From: Roseovarius sp. W115
GTDB taxonomy: Bacteria; Pseudomonadota; Alphaproteobacteria; Rhodobacterales; Rhodobacteraceae
DNA: 64,000 bases
Direction: 5' to 3'
NCBI RefSeq assembly: GCF_032842945.2
Contig: NZ_CP146606.1
Coordinates: forward strand, 1,864,501-1,928,500
Shown here piece after piece: positions 37,675 to 45,842 of the stretch (its first letter is position 1; every line of letters starts with the position of its first letter). The position numbers and the translations under genes are program-made. The notes under the pieces are model-generated. The model had not been told where the DNA came from. It made no database searches and worked only from the letters and a program-made list of their open reading frames with translations.

Positions 37675-38192
37675 GGCAATGTGCCTTTCAAAACCTGCGG
37701 AAGCCCCGCGACTACATTTACCACCAAGTCTGCCTTAGCGGCGATTTTCTGGTTCAAACGCCCTTGCGCCTCTCGAAACTGACGCGCCAGTGCGTTTTCG
37801 GGAACGACAGACAGGCCCACTTCGTTGGTGACGATCACAAGCGGCGCGGGGCAGAGCGCCAAACCCGCCATAAGTTCCGCCTCTGCTTCATCCAAAGGGT
37901 TTTCCGCCAGCATCTGATTGCTCAACCACATGGTCAGACAGTCCAGTAAAACCGCGTTGTCCCCGCTGATCGTGGCGAGGGTTCGGCCAATGTCGAGCGG
38001 CTCTTCAATGGTGCGCCATCCTTCGCCGCGTTGCTCCTTATGCTTACGCAATTTGGCCCGCATCTCGGCGTCATGGGCCTGTGCTGTGGCCAGGTAGACC
38101 AGATTTCGACCTGTGCCCTTCACCAACCCTTCTGCAACAGCAGACTTGCCTGACGCGGCCCCACCAATGACCAAGCTCAACCCCGGTAACAT
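37671..38192 (-). CDS. cobU: adenosylcobinamide kinase / guanylyltransferase
   Basis: 173 residues from ATG 38192. Walker A LVIGGAASGKSAVAEGLV, then RNLVYLATAQAHDAEMRAKL, NAVLLDCLTMWLSNQML and VIVTNEVGLSVVPENALAR are diagnostic of CobU/CobP. It phosphorylates and guanylylates adenosylcobinamide in nucleotide-loop assembly. Overlaps the downstream phosphatase by four bases. An upstream in-frame start at 38276 adds a non-conserved tail. Confidence 0.95.
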   Translation of the reverse strand: MLPGLSLVIGGAASGKSAVAEGLVKGTGRNLVYLATAQAHDAEMRAKLRKHKEQRGEGWRTIEEPLDIGRTLATISGDNAVLLDCLTMWLSNQMLAENPLDEAEAELMAGLALCPAPLVIVTNEVGLSVVPENALARQFREAQGRLNQKIAAKADLVVNVVAGLPQVLKGTLP

Positions 38193-38294
38193 AATTTTCC
38201 GACTCTTTTTTGTGATCCACTTGCCGAACTCCTGCGTAGCACTAAGCGAACGATCAAAAAAGATCGATAAGCTCAAAGCACCAGGGAGTACGAA

Positions 38295-39173
38295 ATGGCA
38301 TTAGATAGTGGATACAACACGGACATGTCTCGCGCTGCCATGCGAGCCGAGCTTCTTGATGCCGATACAGAACGCGATCTGGCCTATGCCTGGCGCGATC
38401 AGCGCGATGAGCAAGCGCTTCACCGTTTGATCACGGCCTATATGCGTTTGGCCATTTCAATGGCGGCCAAGTACCGCCGCTATGGTGCGCCGATGAGCGA
38501 CCTGATCCAAGAGGCTGGCCTTGGATTGATGAAGGCGGCGGATAAGTTTGATCCAGATCGCGGCGTGCGGTTTTCAACCTATGCCGTTTGGTGGATCAAA
38601 GCATCCATTCAGGACTATGTCATGCGCAACTGGTCCATGGTGCGCACCGGGTCTACCAGCAGTCAAAAATCACTATTTTTCAATATGCGCCGTGTGCAAG
38701 CTCGTCTCGAGCGCGAAGCAATGTCGCGTGGCGAAAAGCTTGACGGTCATCAATTGCGCGAAATGATCTCACACGAAGTGGGTGTGCCACTGCGTGATGT
38801 TGAGATGATGGAAGGCCGTTTGTCGGGCACTGATTTTTCTTTGAACGCAACGCAAGCGTCTGATGAAGAGGGCCGGGAGTGGATCGATACCATTGAAGAT
38901 GATGGCCCGCGAGGTGACGAGGTTGTGGAAGACGAGCATGACAAGGGCGCCTTGCGCAATTGGCTGACCGAAGCGATGTCCCGCTTGAATGATCGCGAAC
39001 GCTTTATTGTGCGCGAACGCAAATTGCGAGATGACGCGCGAACATTGGAAAGCCTTGGAGAAGAGCTGAAACTCAGCAAAGAGCGTGTACGGCAGATAGA
39101 GGCCGCTGCGTTTCAAAAAATGCGCCGCTATCTTGAAAAGCAGGGATCTGAGGTCCAAAACCTGTTGGCATGA
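38295..39173 (+). CDS. rpoH: RNA polymerase sigma-32 family factor (RpoH2-type)
   Basis: 292 residues. Region 2 motifs SDLIQEAGLGLMKAADKFDP and RFSTYAVWWIKASIQDYVMR; the RpoH-box area TSSQKSLFFNMRRVQARLE; region 4 LGEELKLSKERVRQIEAAAF. In Rhodobacter a second sigma-32 (RpoHII) directs the singlet-oxygen and peroxide response, which this sequence resembles; the assignment to RpoHII rather than RpoHI is inference. Its stop overlaps the ChaN-like start (ATGA). Confidence 0.93.
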   Translation: MALDSGYNTDMSRAAMRAELLDADTERDLAYAWRDQRDEQALHRLITAYMRLAISMAAKYRRYGAPMSDLIQEAGLGLMKAADKFDPDRGVRFSTYAVWWIKASIQDYVMRNWSMVRTGSTSSQKSLFFNMRRVQARLEREAMSRGEKLDGHQLREMISHEVGVPLRDVEMMEGRLSGTDFSLNATQASDEEGREWIDTIEDDGPRGDEVVEDEHDKGALRNWLTEAMSRLNDRERFIVRERKLRDDARTLESLGEELKLSKERVRQIEAAAFQKMRRYLEKQGSEVQNLLA

Positions 39174-39994
39174 AGCATGTCTCTCTTATGAGTGTTTTGG
39201 TTCTGGTCTTTCAGGCGTCTTCAGCTTGGGCATCTGGTGCCATAGAGCACTTTAGCCAGCCAGATATAACTGCACTGAAATCAGCCGATATTGTCCTTTT
39301 GGGCGAGCGCCATGACAATCCTGCCCACCATGAAGCTCAGGCGCAGATCGTGGAATTGCTTACTCCAAGCGCAATCGTGTTTGAAATGCTGACCAAGCGA
39401 CAAGCGTCGGTTGTTACGGATGAAAATCGCGCATCTGAAAATGATCTTGAAAAGGCTTTTGACTGGAACAATTCCGGATGGCCAGATTTCGCAATGTACT
39501 ACCCGATTTTTGCAGCTGCTCCACAGGCCAAGATTTATGGCGCACAGCTTGATCGATCTGCGTCCAAGGCGGCATTGAAAGATGGTGTGGAGGCGGTTTT
39601 TGGCGAGGAGGCAGAAGCGTTTGGCCTAACGAAGCCTCTTCCCGAAGACCAACAAGGCGCGCGGGAACGGCTTCAGGCGGTTGCGCATTGCAACAAGCTT
39701 CCCGAAGATGTGCTGCCCCGGATGGTCATGGTTCAGCGATTGCGAGATGCCTATTTAGCGCAAGCATCACTACAAGCATTGACTGAGACGGGCGGTCCGG
39801 TTGTCGTGATCACGGGCAATGGTCATGTACGTTCCGACTGGGGCATACCCGTTAACTTGCTTGCCGCTGCTCCGGAAGTTTCCGTGATTGCTGTGGGGCA
39901 GGGCGAGGAGGAAAGTCCGCCTGTTGGTGTCTTTGACCTGACGCTCACCGCGCCTGTTCCTGAAAGAGAAGATCCCTGCGCTGCCTTCAATTGA
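39170..39994 (+). CDS. ChaN family (haem-binding, TIKI-like fold) secreted protein
   Basis: 274 residues. Signal peptide (LMSVLVLVFQASSAWA), then VLLGERHDNPAHHEAQAQIV, the conserved GExHDxxxHH motif of ChaN/EreA-like proteins, and VITGNGHVRSDWGIPV near the C-terminus. ChaN is an iron-regulated haem-binding lipoprotein in Campylobacter; related folds include TIKI proteases. No lipobox here. Translationally coupled to rpoH, so probably a stress-induced gene. Confidence 0.86.
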   Translation: MKHVSLMSVLVLVFQASSAWASGAIEHFSQPDITALKSADIVLLGERHDNPAHHEAQAQIVELLTPSAIVFEMLTKRQASVVTDENRASENDLEKAFDWNNSGWPDFAMYYPIFAAAPQAKIYGAQLDRSASKAALKDGVEAVFGEEAEAFGLTKPLPEDQQGARERLQAVAHCNKLPEDVLPRMVMVQRLRDAYLAQASLQALTETGGPVVVITGNGHVRSDWGIPVNLLAAAPEVSVIAVGQGEEESPPVGVFDLTLTAPVPEREDPCAAFN

Positions 39995-40068
39995 CGCATT
40001 CCACGCGCCCCTTGTGTTGGTCATAGGCCGCGCATAGTCTCGGCGCGACGTAATGCAGGACGGTGCAC

Positions 40069-41262
40069 ATGCTCGCATCCAGACGAATTTTGCTACTCAT
40101 CGGTGGTGGGATTGCGGCCTATAAGTCGCTTGATCTCATTCGGCGGCTGCGTGAACGAGGGGCGTCGGTGACGCCCGTTTTAACACGCGCTGGTTCAGAG
40201 TTTGTCACGCCACTTTCGGTGTCTGCGCTTGCGGGTCGTAAAGTGTTTCAGGACCTCTTCGATCTGACAGATGAAGCCGAGATGGGCCATATTGAACTTA
40301 GCCGCAGCGCCGATCTCATTGTGGTTGCTCCTGCGACAGCGGATCTGATGGCGAAAATGGCGCAAGGCCACGCTGATGATCTGGCGTCGACACTTCTGCT
40401 TGCGACCGACACGCCCGTTTTGGTCGCGCCGTCGATGAATGTGCGCATGTGGGATCACCCTGCAACGCAGCGCAACATGAAGACACTCAAAGAGGACGGT
40501 GTTGCCTTTGTCGGCCCGAATGAGGGCGATATGGCCTGCGGGGAATATGGCCCCGGGCGCATGGCCGAACCGCTTGAGATTGTTGCGGCGATTGAGGCGC
40601 AGATTGCTAGCGGACCGCTGGCGGGAAAGCGTATCCTTGTCACATCAGGCCCAACGCATGAACCGATCGACCCCGTACGGTATATTGCCAACCGATCCTC
40701 TGGCGCACAGGGCACGGCGATTGCCAGTGCTTTGTCGGCATTGGGAGCGGACGTGATCTTTGTCACGGGTCCTGCGGATGTGCAGCCGCCAGAAGGTGTC
40801 ACAGTCGTCCCGGTGCAAACTGCGCAAGAGATGCTTGATGCGGTTGAAGATGCCCTGCCGGTTGACGCGGGTATATTTGCTGCCGCTGTTGCTGATTGGC
40901 GGGTTAAATCAGCGTCCGAACGTAAGCTGAAGAAAACCAAGGATGGGCTTCCCGATCTGTCTTTTGCTGAAAACCCGGATATTCTGGCGACTGTGTGCAA
41001 GTTGAAAGATGGAAGGCCTGATTTGGTCGTTGGGTTCGCTGCAGAAACCGACGACGTGTTGACCCATGCAACGGCCAAGCGCCAACGTAAGGGGTGTGAC
41101 TGGATTGTTGCCAATGATGTCAGCCCCGGCACGGGGATCATGGGCGGATCGGAAAACCATGTGACTTTGATCACCGCTGACGGCGCTGAAGATTGGCCGC
41201 GGTTGTCGAAGGATCAGGTTGCCAGACGTCTGGCGCAGAAGGTTGCTGAGGCGCTTGCGTGA
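40069..41262 (+). CDS. coaBC: phosphopantothenoylcysteine decarboxylase / phosphopantothenate-cysteine ligase
   Basis: 397 residues from ATG 40069 (AGGA eight bases upstream; GTG 40063 too close). N-terminal flavin domain Coa[61 protein letters not shown]-terminal Coa[31 protein letters not shown]. It performs two consecutive steps in coenzyme A synthesis. First of a coaBC-dut-moeB run with a repeat element in the coaBC-dut gap. Confidence 0.96.
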   Translation: MLASRRILLLIGGGIAAYKSLDLIRRLRERGASVTPVLTRAGSEFVTPLSVSALAGRKVFQDLFDLTDEAEMGHIELSRSADLIVVAPATADLMAKMAQGHADDLASTLLLATDTPVLVAPSMNVRMWDHPATQRNMKTLKEDGVAFVGPNEGDMACGEYGPGRMAEPLEIVAAIEAQIASGPLAGKRILVTSGPTHEPIDPVRYIANRSSGAQGTAIASALSALGADVIFVTGPADVQPPEGVTVVPVQTAQEMLDAVEDALPVDAGIFAAAVADWRVKSASERKLKKTKDGLPDLSFAENPDILATVCKLKDGRPDLVVGFAAETDDVLTHATAKRQRKGCDWIVANDVSPGTGIMGGSENHVTLITADGAEDWPRLSKDQVARRLAQKVAEALA

Positions 41263-41272
41263 GCCACAGCAT

Positions 41273-41303
41273 GCCTCCGGCGGGGATATTTTGGGCAAGA
41301 AGA
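41273..41303 (+). repeat. dispersed repeat unit, copy 1 (coaBC-dut gap)
   Basis: A 31-bp unit beginning GCCTCCGGCGGGGATATT and ending GCAAGAAGA. It matches 28 of 31 positions in the unit at 48753-48783 and, with gaps, an inverted copy at 48803-48828. It fills the 52-bp gap between coaBC and dut. I recall similar short elements from Rhodobacterales genomes but cannot verify this here. Confidence 0.8.
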
Positions 41304-41314
41304 AAGGTCTGTCG

Positions 41315-41770
41315 ATGGTGAGCATTTCTGTTCTCTGGGAGGACGGAGCGGATACGTCGCTTGGCTTGCCGCGCTATGAAACGGCAGGCGCGGCGGGTGC
41401 GGATTTGCGTGCGAATTTTCCCAACCGCCAATCGGTGAAGCTGAAACCCGGTGAACGTACACTTGTGCCAACGGGTTTGCGCATTTCTATCCCCGCGGGT
41501 TATGAGGTTCAGCTGCGTCCTCGATCCGGTTTGGCTCTTAAGCATGGGATCACTCTGCCAAACAGTCCCGGCACAATAGACAGCGATTATCGCGGGCCCT
41601 TGGGTGTTATTGTGATGAACGCGGGTGCGGAGTCTTTTGTGGTGGAACACGGCATGCGGATTGCGCAAATGGTTGTGGCTCCGGTTGTGCAGGCGCAGTT
41701 TGTCGAAAGCTTGTCGCTTGAAGAAACAGCGCGTGGGGCTGGCGGATTTGGCTCAACAGGGGCGAGCTAA
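41315..41770 (+). CDS. dut: dUTP diphosphatase
   Basis: 151 residues from ATG 41315 (GAAAGG upstream). The five trimeric dUTPase motifs are visible, including [53 protein letters not shown] and the C-terminal [11 protein letters not shown]. It hydrolyses dUTP to dUMP. An upstream in-frame start would read through the repeat element and is rejected. Its TAA shares a base with the next ATG. Confidence 0.96.
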   Translation: MVSISVLWEDGADTSLGLPRYETAGAAGADLRANFPNRQSVKLKPGERTLVPTGLRISIPAGYEVQLRPRSGLALKHGITLPNSPGTIDSDYRGPLGVIVMNAGAESFVVEHGMRIAQMVVAPVVQAQFVESLSLEETARGAGGFGSTGAS

Positions 41771-42837
41771 TGTTGCTGGTGCTTTTTCTGGCCGCTGTGC
41801 TTTGGGGCATAGGGATGATGATGGGCACGCCGCATCGCTTGCGGTGGTCCATGATCGGATTTTTGTGGGTGGGCGTCGTCGTACTGCATCTTGCTTTACC
41901 AGATGGGCACCCCCTGCGCGTCGCGACGGGCGAACAAGCGGCACCTTGGTTGTTGCTGGGCGGAATGGGAGCGCTTGTTCTTCTCTACCGGGCTGGCCTG
42001 CAGCGGTTGAAAACCAAAGCCCAGGCAGAAGAGCCGGCACCGCAAGCTAGCGGCACATTTGCGCCAACTGAACTGGAAAGATACGCCCGGCACATTGTGT
42101 TACGCGAAATCGGTGGGCCGGGGCAGAAGGCGTTAAAGAAAGCCAGTGTTCTGGTGATAGGAGCAGGGGGATTGGGATCTCCCGCAATCCTTTATCTTGC
42201 TGCGGCCGGGGTCGGGCGCATCGGTATCATTGACGATGATGTGGTCGATCATACCAATTTGCAGCGCCAGATCATCCACACCGATGACCGTAGCGGTATG
42301 CCCAAAGTTTTTTCGGCGGCTGAGGCGGTTAAGGCGCTCAATCCCTATACCGAGATCCGGCCCTACAATCGACGCCTGTCAGAAGAAGAGGCCGAAGCGC
42401 TTTTTGGTGATTACGATCTGATCCTTGACGGTACAGATAATTTTCAAACCCGGTATCTTGCTAACCAGGCAGCGTACAGTGTTGGTAAACCTTTGATTTC
42501 AGGTGCTTTGTCTCAATGGGAAGGTCAATTGAGTGTATTTGATCCTGCTCAGGGCACACCGTGTTATCAATGCATTTTCCCTGAAGCGCCCGCCCCCGGG
42601 TTGGCGCCAAGCTGCGCCGAGGCAGGTGTGCTGGGTCCACTACCAGGCGTGGTCGGGTCCATGATGGCAGCAGAGGCCATCAAAGTGCTTGCTGAAGCTG
42701 GAGCGCCGCTGAGGGGTGAAATGCTTATTTATGACGCTCTATATGGAGAGAGTAGGAAGATTTCATTGAGCCGCCGGATGGATTGTCCGATTTGCGGCCA
42801 AGTAGGAGAACAAGATGACCAATCCGCTGCTGAGTGA
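41770..42837 (+). CDS. moeB: ThiF/MoeB-family sulfur-carrier adenylyltransferase with membrane anchor
   Basis: 355 residues. Residues 1-75 contain two to three hydrophobic helices (LLVLFLAAVLWGIGMMM, MIGFLWVGVVVLHLAL, WLLLGGMGALVLLYRAGL), not present in E. coli MoeB. The E1 domain follows: VLVIGAGGLGSPAILYLAAA, DDDVVDHTNLQRQIIH, zinc Cys pairs CYQC and CPIC, and SCAEAGVLGPLPGV. It adenylates the C-terminus of a MoaD/ThiS-type carrier. Overlaps the M3 peptidase start by 23 bp. Confidence 0.9.
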   Translation: MLLVLFLAAVLWGIGMMMGTPHRLRWSMIGFLWVGVVVLHLALPDGHPLRVATGEQAAPWLLLGGMGALVLLYRAGLQRLKTKAQAEEPAPQASGTFAPTELERYARHIVLREIGGPGQKALKKASVLVIGAGGLGSPAILYLAAAGVGRIGIIDDDVVDHTNLQRQIIHTDDRSGMPKVFSAAEAVKALNPYTEIRPYNRRLSEEEAEALFGDYDLILDGTDNFQTRYLANQAAYSVGKPLISGALSQWEGQLSVFDPAQGTPCYQCIFPEAPAPGLAPSCAEAGVLGPLPGVVGSMMAAEAIKVLAEAGAPLRGEMLIYDALYGESRKISLSRRMDCPICGQVGEQDDQSAAE

Positions 42838-44827
42838 GTGGACGACACCGTTTGAACTGGCCCCGTTTGACAAGATTTCCGATCATGACTTCGAGCCGGC
42901 GTTTGAGACCGCGTTGAACGAGGCCCGCGCGGATATTCAGACGATTGCAGATGATCCCACAGACCCCAGTTTTGCCAACACAATCGAGGCGCTGGAAGTG
43001 GCTGGCAAAAAGCTCGATCAGGTGCTGTCTGTGTTCTATTCGGTCGCAGGGGCAGACAGCAACGACAAACGCCAGGAATTGCAGCGGTCATTTTCGCCAA
43101 AACTGGCCACGTATTCGTCTGAGATCTATGGCAATAAGGCGCTCTTTGCACGGATTGAAGCGCTTTGGGAGGCACGGGAGTCACTTGGTCTAAGCGATGA
43201 AAAAGCACGAGTTCTGATGCTCACTCATCGCGGCTTCCGTCGGGCAGGAGCGGGGTTAACCGGTGCGTCAGACGCCCGCATGCGCGAGATTCGCACGCGT
43301 TTGGCTGAACTTGGCACGGCGTTTACGCAAAACCTGCTCGCCGACGAAGCTGGCTGGCATATGGAGCTTGCTGAAGGTGATCTGGAGGGGTTGCCGGGCT
43401 TCGTTGTGCAAGCCGCGCGGGCGGCGGGAGACGAGAAGGGAACGGATGGGCCTGTGATTACGTTGTCGCGGTCGCTTATCGTGCCATTTCTGCAATTTTC
43501 TCCCAGGCGAGATCTGCGCGCAAAAGCATTTGCTGCTTGGATCGCGCGTGGTGCCAATGGCGGAGAAACAGACAACCGCGCAATTGCTACAGAAATACTG
43601 ACCCTGCGGGAAGAGCGTGCTAAGCTTCTGGGATATGATGATTTTGCGGCCTTCAAGCTCGAAACCGAGATGGCCAAGACATCTGAGGTCGTGCGCAATC
43701 TTCTGATGGATGTTTGGGAGCCCGCCAAAGCACGAGCGGAAGCCGATGCAGAAGTGCTTACCCAGATGATGCAGGCTGATGGTATCAACGGTCCGCTTGA
43801 GCCTTGGGATTGGCGGTACTACGCGGAGAAGCGCCGCAAGGCAGTGCATGATCTTGATGAGGCCGCACTCAAGCCGTATTTACAACTTGACCGCATGATT
43901 GAGGCGAGTTTTGCGTGCGCCAACAGGCTTTTCAGTCTTGAGTTCAAACCCATTGATGTGCCGCTCTACCATCGCGATTGCCGTGCATGGGAGGTAACCC
44001 GAGACGGGGCACATGTGGCGGTGTTTATTGGCGACTACTTTGCGCGCGCGTCGAAACGATCCGGTGCGTGGTGTTCGGCTATGCGGGGGCAGGCCAAATT
44101 TCCGAAAGTCCAGGGTCCTGTGGTCATCAATGTGTGCAATTTTGCCAAGGGCGATCCGGCTCTTTTGAGCTATGATGACGCACGAACACTCTTCCACGAG
44201 TTTGGACATGCCCTGCACCAGATGCTCTCGAATGTGACCTATGAAAGCATCTCAGGTACATCCGTCGCCCGCGACTTCGTGGAACTGCCCAGCCAGCTTT
44301 ATGAACATTGGTTGGAAGTGCCTGAGGTATTGGCCGAGTTTGCAACTCATGCTGAGACAGGTGAGCCGATGCCTAAGGATATGCTCGATAAGGTGCTGGG
44401 GGCAGCCACCTTTGACATGGGCTTTCAAACTGTTGAGTATGTCGCCTCTGCACTGGTCGATCTGGCCTTTCACAATGGTCCTGCGCCAACTGACGCTATG
44501 GCCAAACAGGCTGAGGTGCTGGAAGACCTTGGCATGCCACATGCAATTACAATGCGTCACGCCGCACCACATTTTGCACATGTGTTCAGCGGCGATGGGT
44601 ATTCCAGCGGGTACTACAGTTACATGTGGTCCGAAGTGATGGATGCCGATGCTTTTGCCGCTTTTGAGGAGGCGGGTGGACCGTTTGATCTGGAGAAAGC
44701 CAAAGCGCTTGAGGCCAACATTCTGTCTATGGGTGGCTCGCGTGAAGCGGAAGAGCTCTACCTTGCCTTCCGTGGCCGAATGCCCGGTGTTGAGGCGCTT
44801 CTCAAGGGACGGGGGCTGGCAGCGTGA
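42815..44827 (+). CDS. M3 family zinc oligopeptidase
   Basis: 670 residues, the size of oligopeptidase A/dipeptidyl carboxypeptidase. Zinc site HEFGH lies in [20 protein letters not shown], with the third ligand Glu in [19 protein letters not shown]; the substrate Tyr/His region is [20 protein letters not shown]. Cytosolic; degrades short peptides. Start overlaps moeB and stop overlaps rppH (GTGA), so it belongs to a continuous operon. Confidence 0.93.
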   Translation: MTNPLLSEWTTPFELAPFDKISDHDFEPAFETALNEARADIQTIADDPTDPSFANTIEALEVAGKKLDQVLSVFYSVAGADSNDKRQELQRSFSPKLATYSSEIYGNKALFARIEALWEARESLGLSDEKARVLMLTHRGFRRAGAGLTGASDARMREIRTRLAELGTAFTQNLLADEAGWHMELAEGDLEGLPGFVVQAARAAGDEKGTDGPVITLSRSLIVPFLQFSPRRDLRAKAFAAWIARGANGGETDNRAIATEILTLREERAKLLGYDDFAAFKLETEMAKTSEVVRNLLMDVWEPAKARAEADAEVLTQMMQADGINGPLEPWDWRYYAEKRRKAVHDLDEAALKPYLQLDRMIEASFACANRLFSLEFKPIDVPLYHRDCRAWEVTRDGAHVAVFIGDYFARASKRSGAWCSAMRGQAKFPKVQGPVVINVCNFAKGDPALLSYDDARTLFHEFGHALHQMLSNVTYESISGTSVARDFVELPSQLYEHWLEVPEVLAEFATHAETGEPMPKDMLDKVLGAATFDMGFQTVEYVASALVDLAFHNGPAPTDAMAKQAEVLEDLGMPHAITMRHAAPHFAHVFSGDGYSSGYYSYMWSEVMDADAFAAFEEAGGPFDLEKAKALEANILSMGGSREAEELYLAFRGRMPGVEALLKGRGLAA

Positions 44828-45306
44828 CGCCAGAAGAGATTGAAAAGCTGCCGTATCGGCCCTGTGTTGGGGTTATGCTGGTCAATACGGAAGGCCATGT
44901 TTTTGTTGGCCAAAGGATCGATAGTGAGGTTGTCGCCTGGCAGATGCCACAAGGCGGTGTTGACGAGGGCGAGACCCCTCGCGATGCAGCTCTCAGGGAG
45001 TTATGGGAAGAAACTGGTGTGACTGCAGATCTTGTCGCAGTTGAGGCGGAAACGCAGGATTGGGTGACGTATGATTTGCCACACGAGCTTGTGCCAAAGC
45101 TTTGGAAGGCGCGGTTCCGAGGGCAGAAACAGAAGTGGTTTCTCTTGCGGTTCCATGGCATGGACTCAGACGTCAATATTGTCTCCGAGCATCAAGAGTT
45201 TTCCGAATGGCGTTGGTTGCCACCCGAGGAGCTTCCCGCGGCCATCGTGCCGTTCAAACGGGCAGTTTATGAAAGCGTTCTGGACGCGTTTTCTGAGGCC
45301 TTGTGA
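44824..45306 (+). CDS. rppH: RNA pyrophosphohydrolase
   Basis: 160 residues from GTG. Nudix box [20 protein letters not shown] plus TG follows the N-terminal [40 protein letters not shown] and [12 protein letters not shown] are RppH-specific. It removes pyrophosphate from 5'-triphosphate RNA to trigger decay. Overlaps both neighbours by a few bases. Confidence 0.95.
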   Translation: MTPEEIEKLPYRPCVGVMLVNTEGHVFVGQRIDSEVVAWQMPQGGVDEGETPRDAALRELWEETGVTADLVAVEAETQDWVTYDLPHELVPKLWKARFRGQKQKWFLLRFHGMDSDVNIVSEHQEFSEWRWLPPEELPAAIVPFKRAVYESVLDAFSEAL

Positions 45307-45782
45307 TGCGTGTTCTGATGTTTGGGTTGGCAATGTTTATCGCCGGGCCTGCTTTGGCGCTGTCTTGCGTCCGCCCCGACGTAGCAAACACATACAAAAA
45401 CGCAGCAGAGGCGGAAGAGATTTATGTGGTTGTGCATGGGACGCTTACGTTCGATCAGAATCGCATGCCGGAGTACGATCTTTCAGACCAGAACCGCCCT
45501 GATACTTTGATCCCGGCACGGCTTGAGGGCGTATCTTTGTCGCGCGAGGGTTTCGTGGCGCCATTCAAGCGTAATATTTCCCTGCTTCGTCAATGTATTG
45601 GTCCATGGTGTGGTGGGGTGGCTTCCGGTGTTGATTACCTGGTCTTTTTGCAAAAAGCGGGCGTGGATTACGTGATGGTGGCCGGCCCTTGTGGCAGTTT
45701 TGCTTTCCCAGAGCCAAGTCAGGTGCAGCTTGATCAGGCAAGATCCTGTATGCGCGACGAAGGATGTGATCCACTGCGGTAA
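45306..45782 (+). CDS. hypothetical exported protein
   Basis: 158 residues from ATG 45306 (TGATG overlap with rppH; a GTG three bases earlier is possible). Signal peptide RVLMFGLAMFIAGPALA; mature part with Cys residues at CVRPDV, QCIGPWCGG, AGPCGSF and SCMRDEGC, suggesting disulfides. DYLVFLQKAGVDYVMVAGPC is its most conserved-looking block. Periplasmic, function unknown; last gene of the coaBC-to-rppH run. Confidence 0.72.
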   Translation: MRVLMFGLAMFIAGPALALSCVRPDVANTYKNAAEAEEIYVVVHGTLTFDQNRMPEYDLSDQNRPDTLIPARLEGVSLSREGFVAPFKRNISLLRQCIGPWCGGVASGVDYLVFLQKAGVDYVMVAGPCGSFAFPEPSQVQLDQARSCMRDEGCDPLR

Positions 45783-45811
45783 TCGTTCATTTACAATCAA
45801 GACTCGAAAAA

Positions 45812-45826
45812 GAACAAAACGTGAAT
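45812..45826 (+). promoter_or_regulatory. candidate LexA (SOS) box upstream of dnaE2
   Basis: GAAC-N7-GAAT at 45812-45826, 16 bp before the dnaE2 ATG. The alphaproteobacterial LexA box is the direct repeat GTTC-N7-GTTC (GAAC-N7-GAAC on the other strand), so this matches seven of eight defined positions. dnaE2 is a classic SOS gene. Binding not shown. Confidence 0.5.
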
Positions 45827-45842
45827 ATAATGGTGACTCGCT

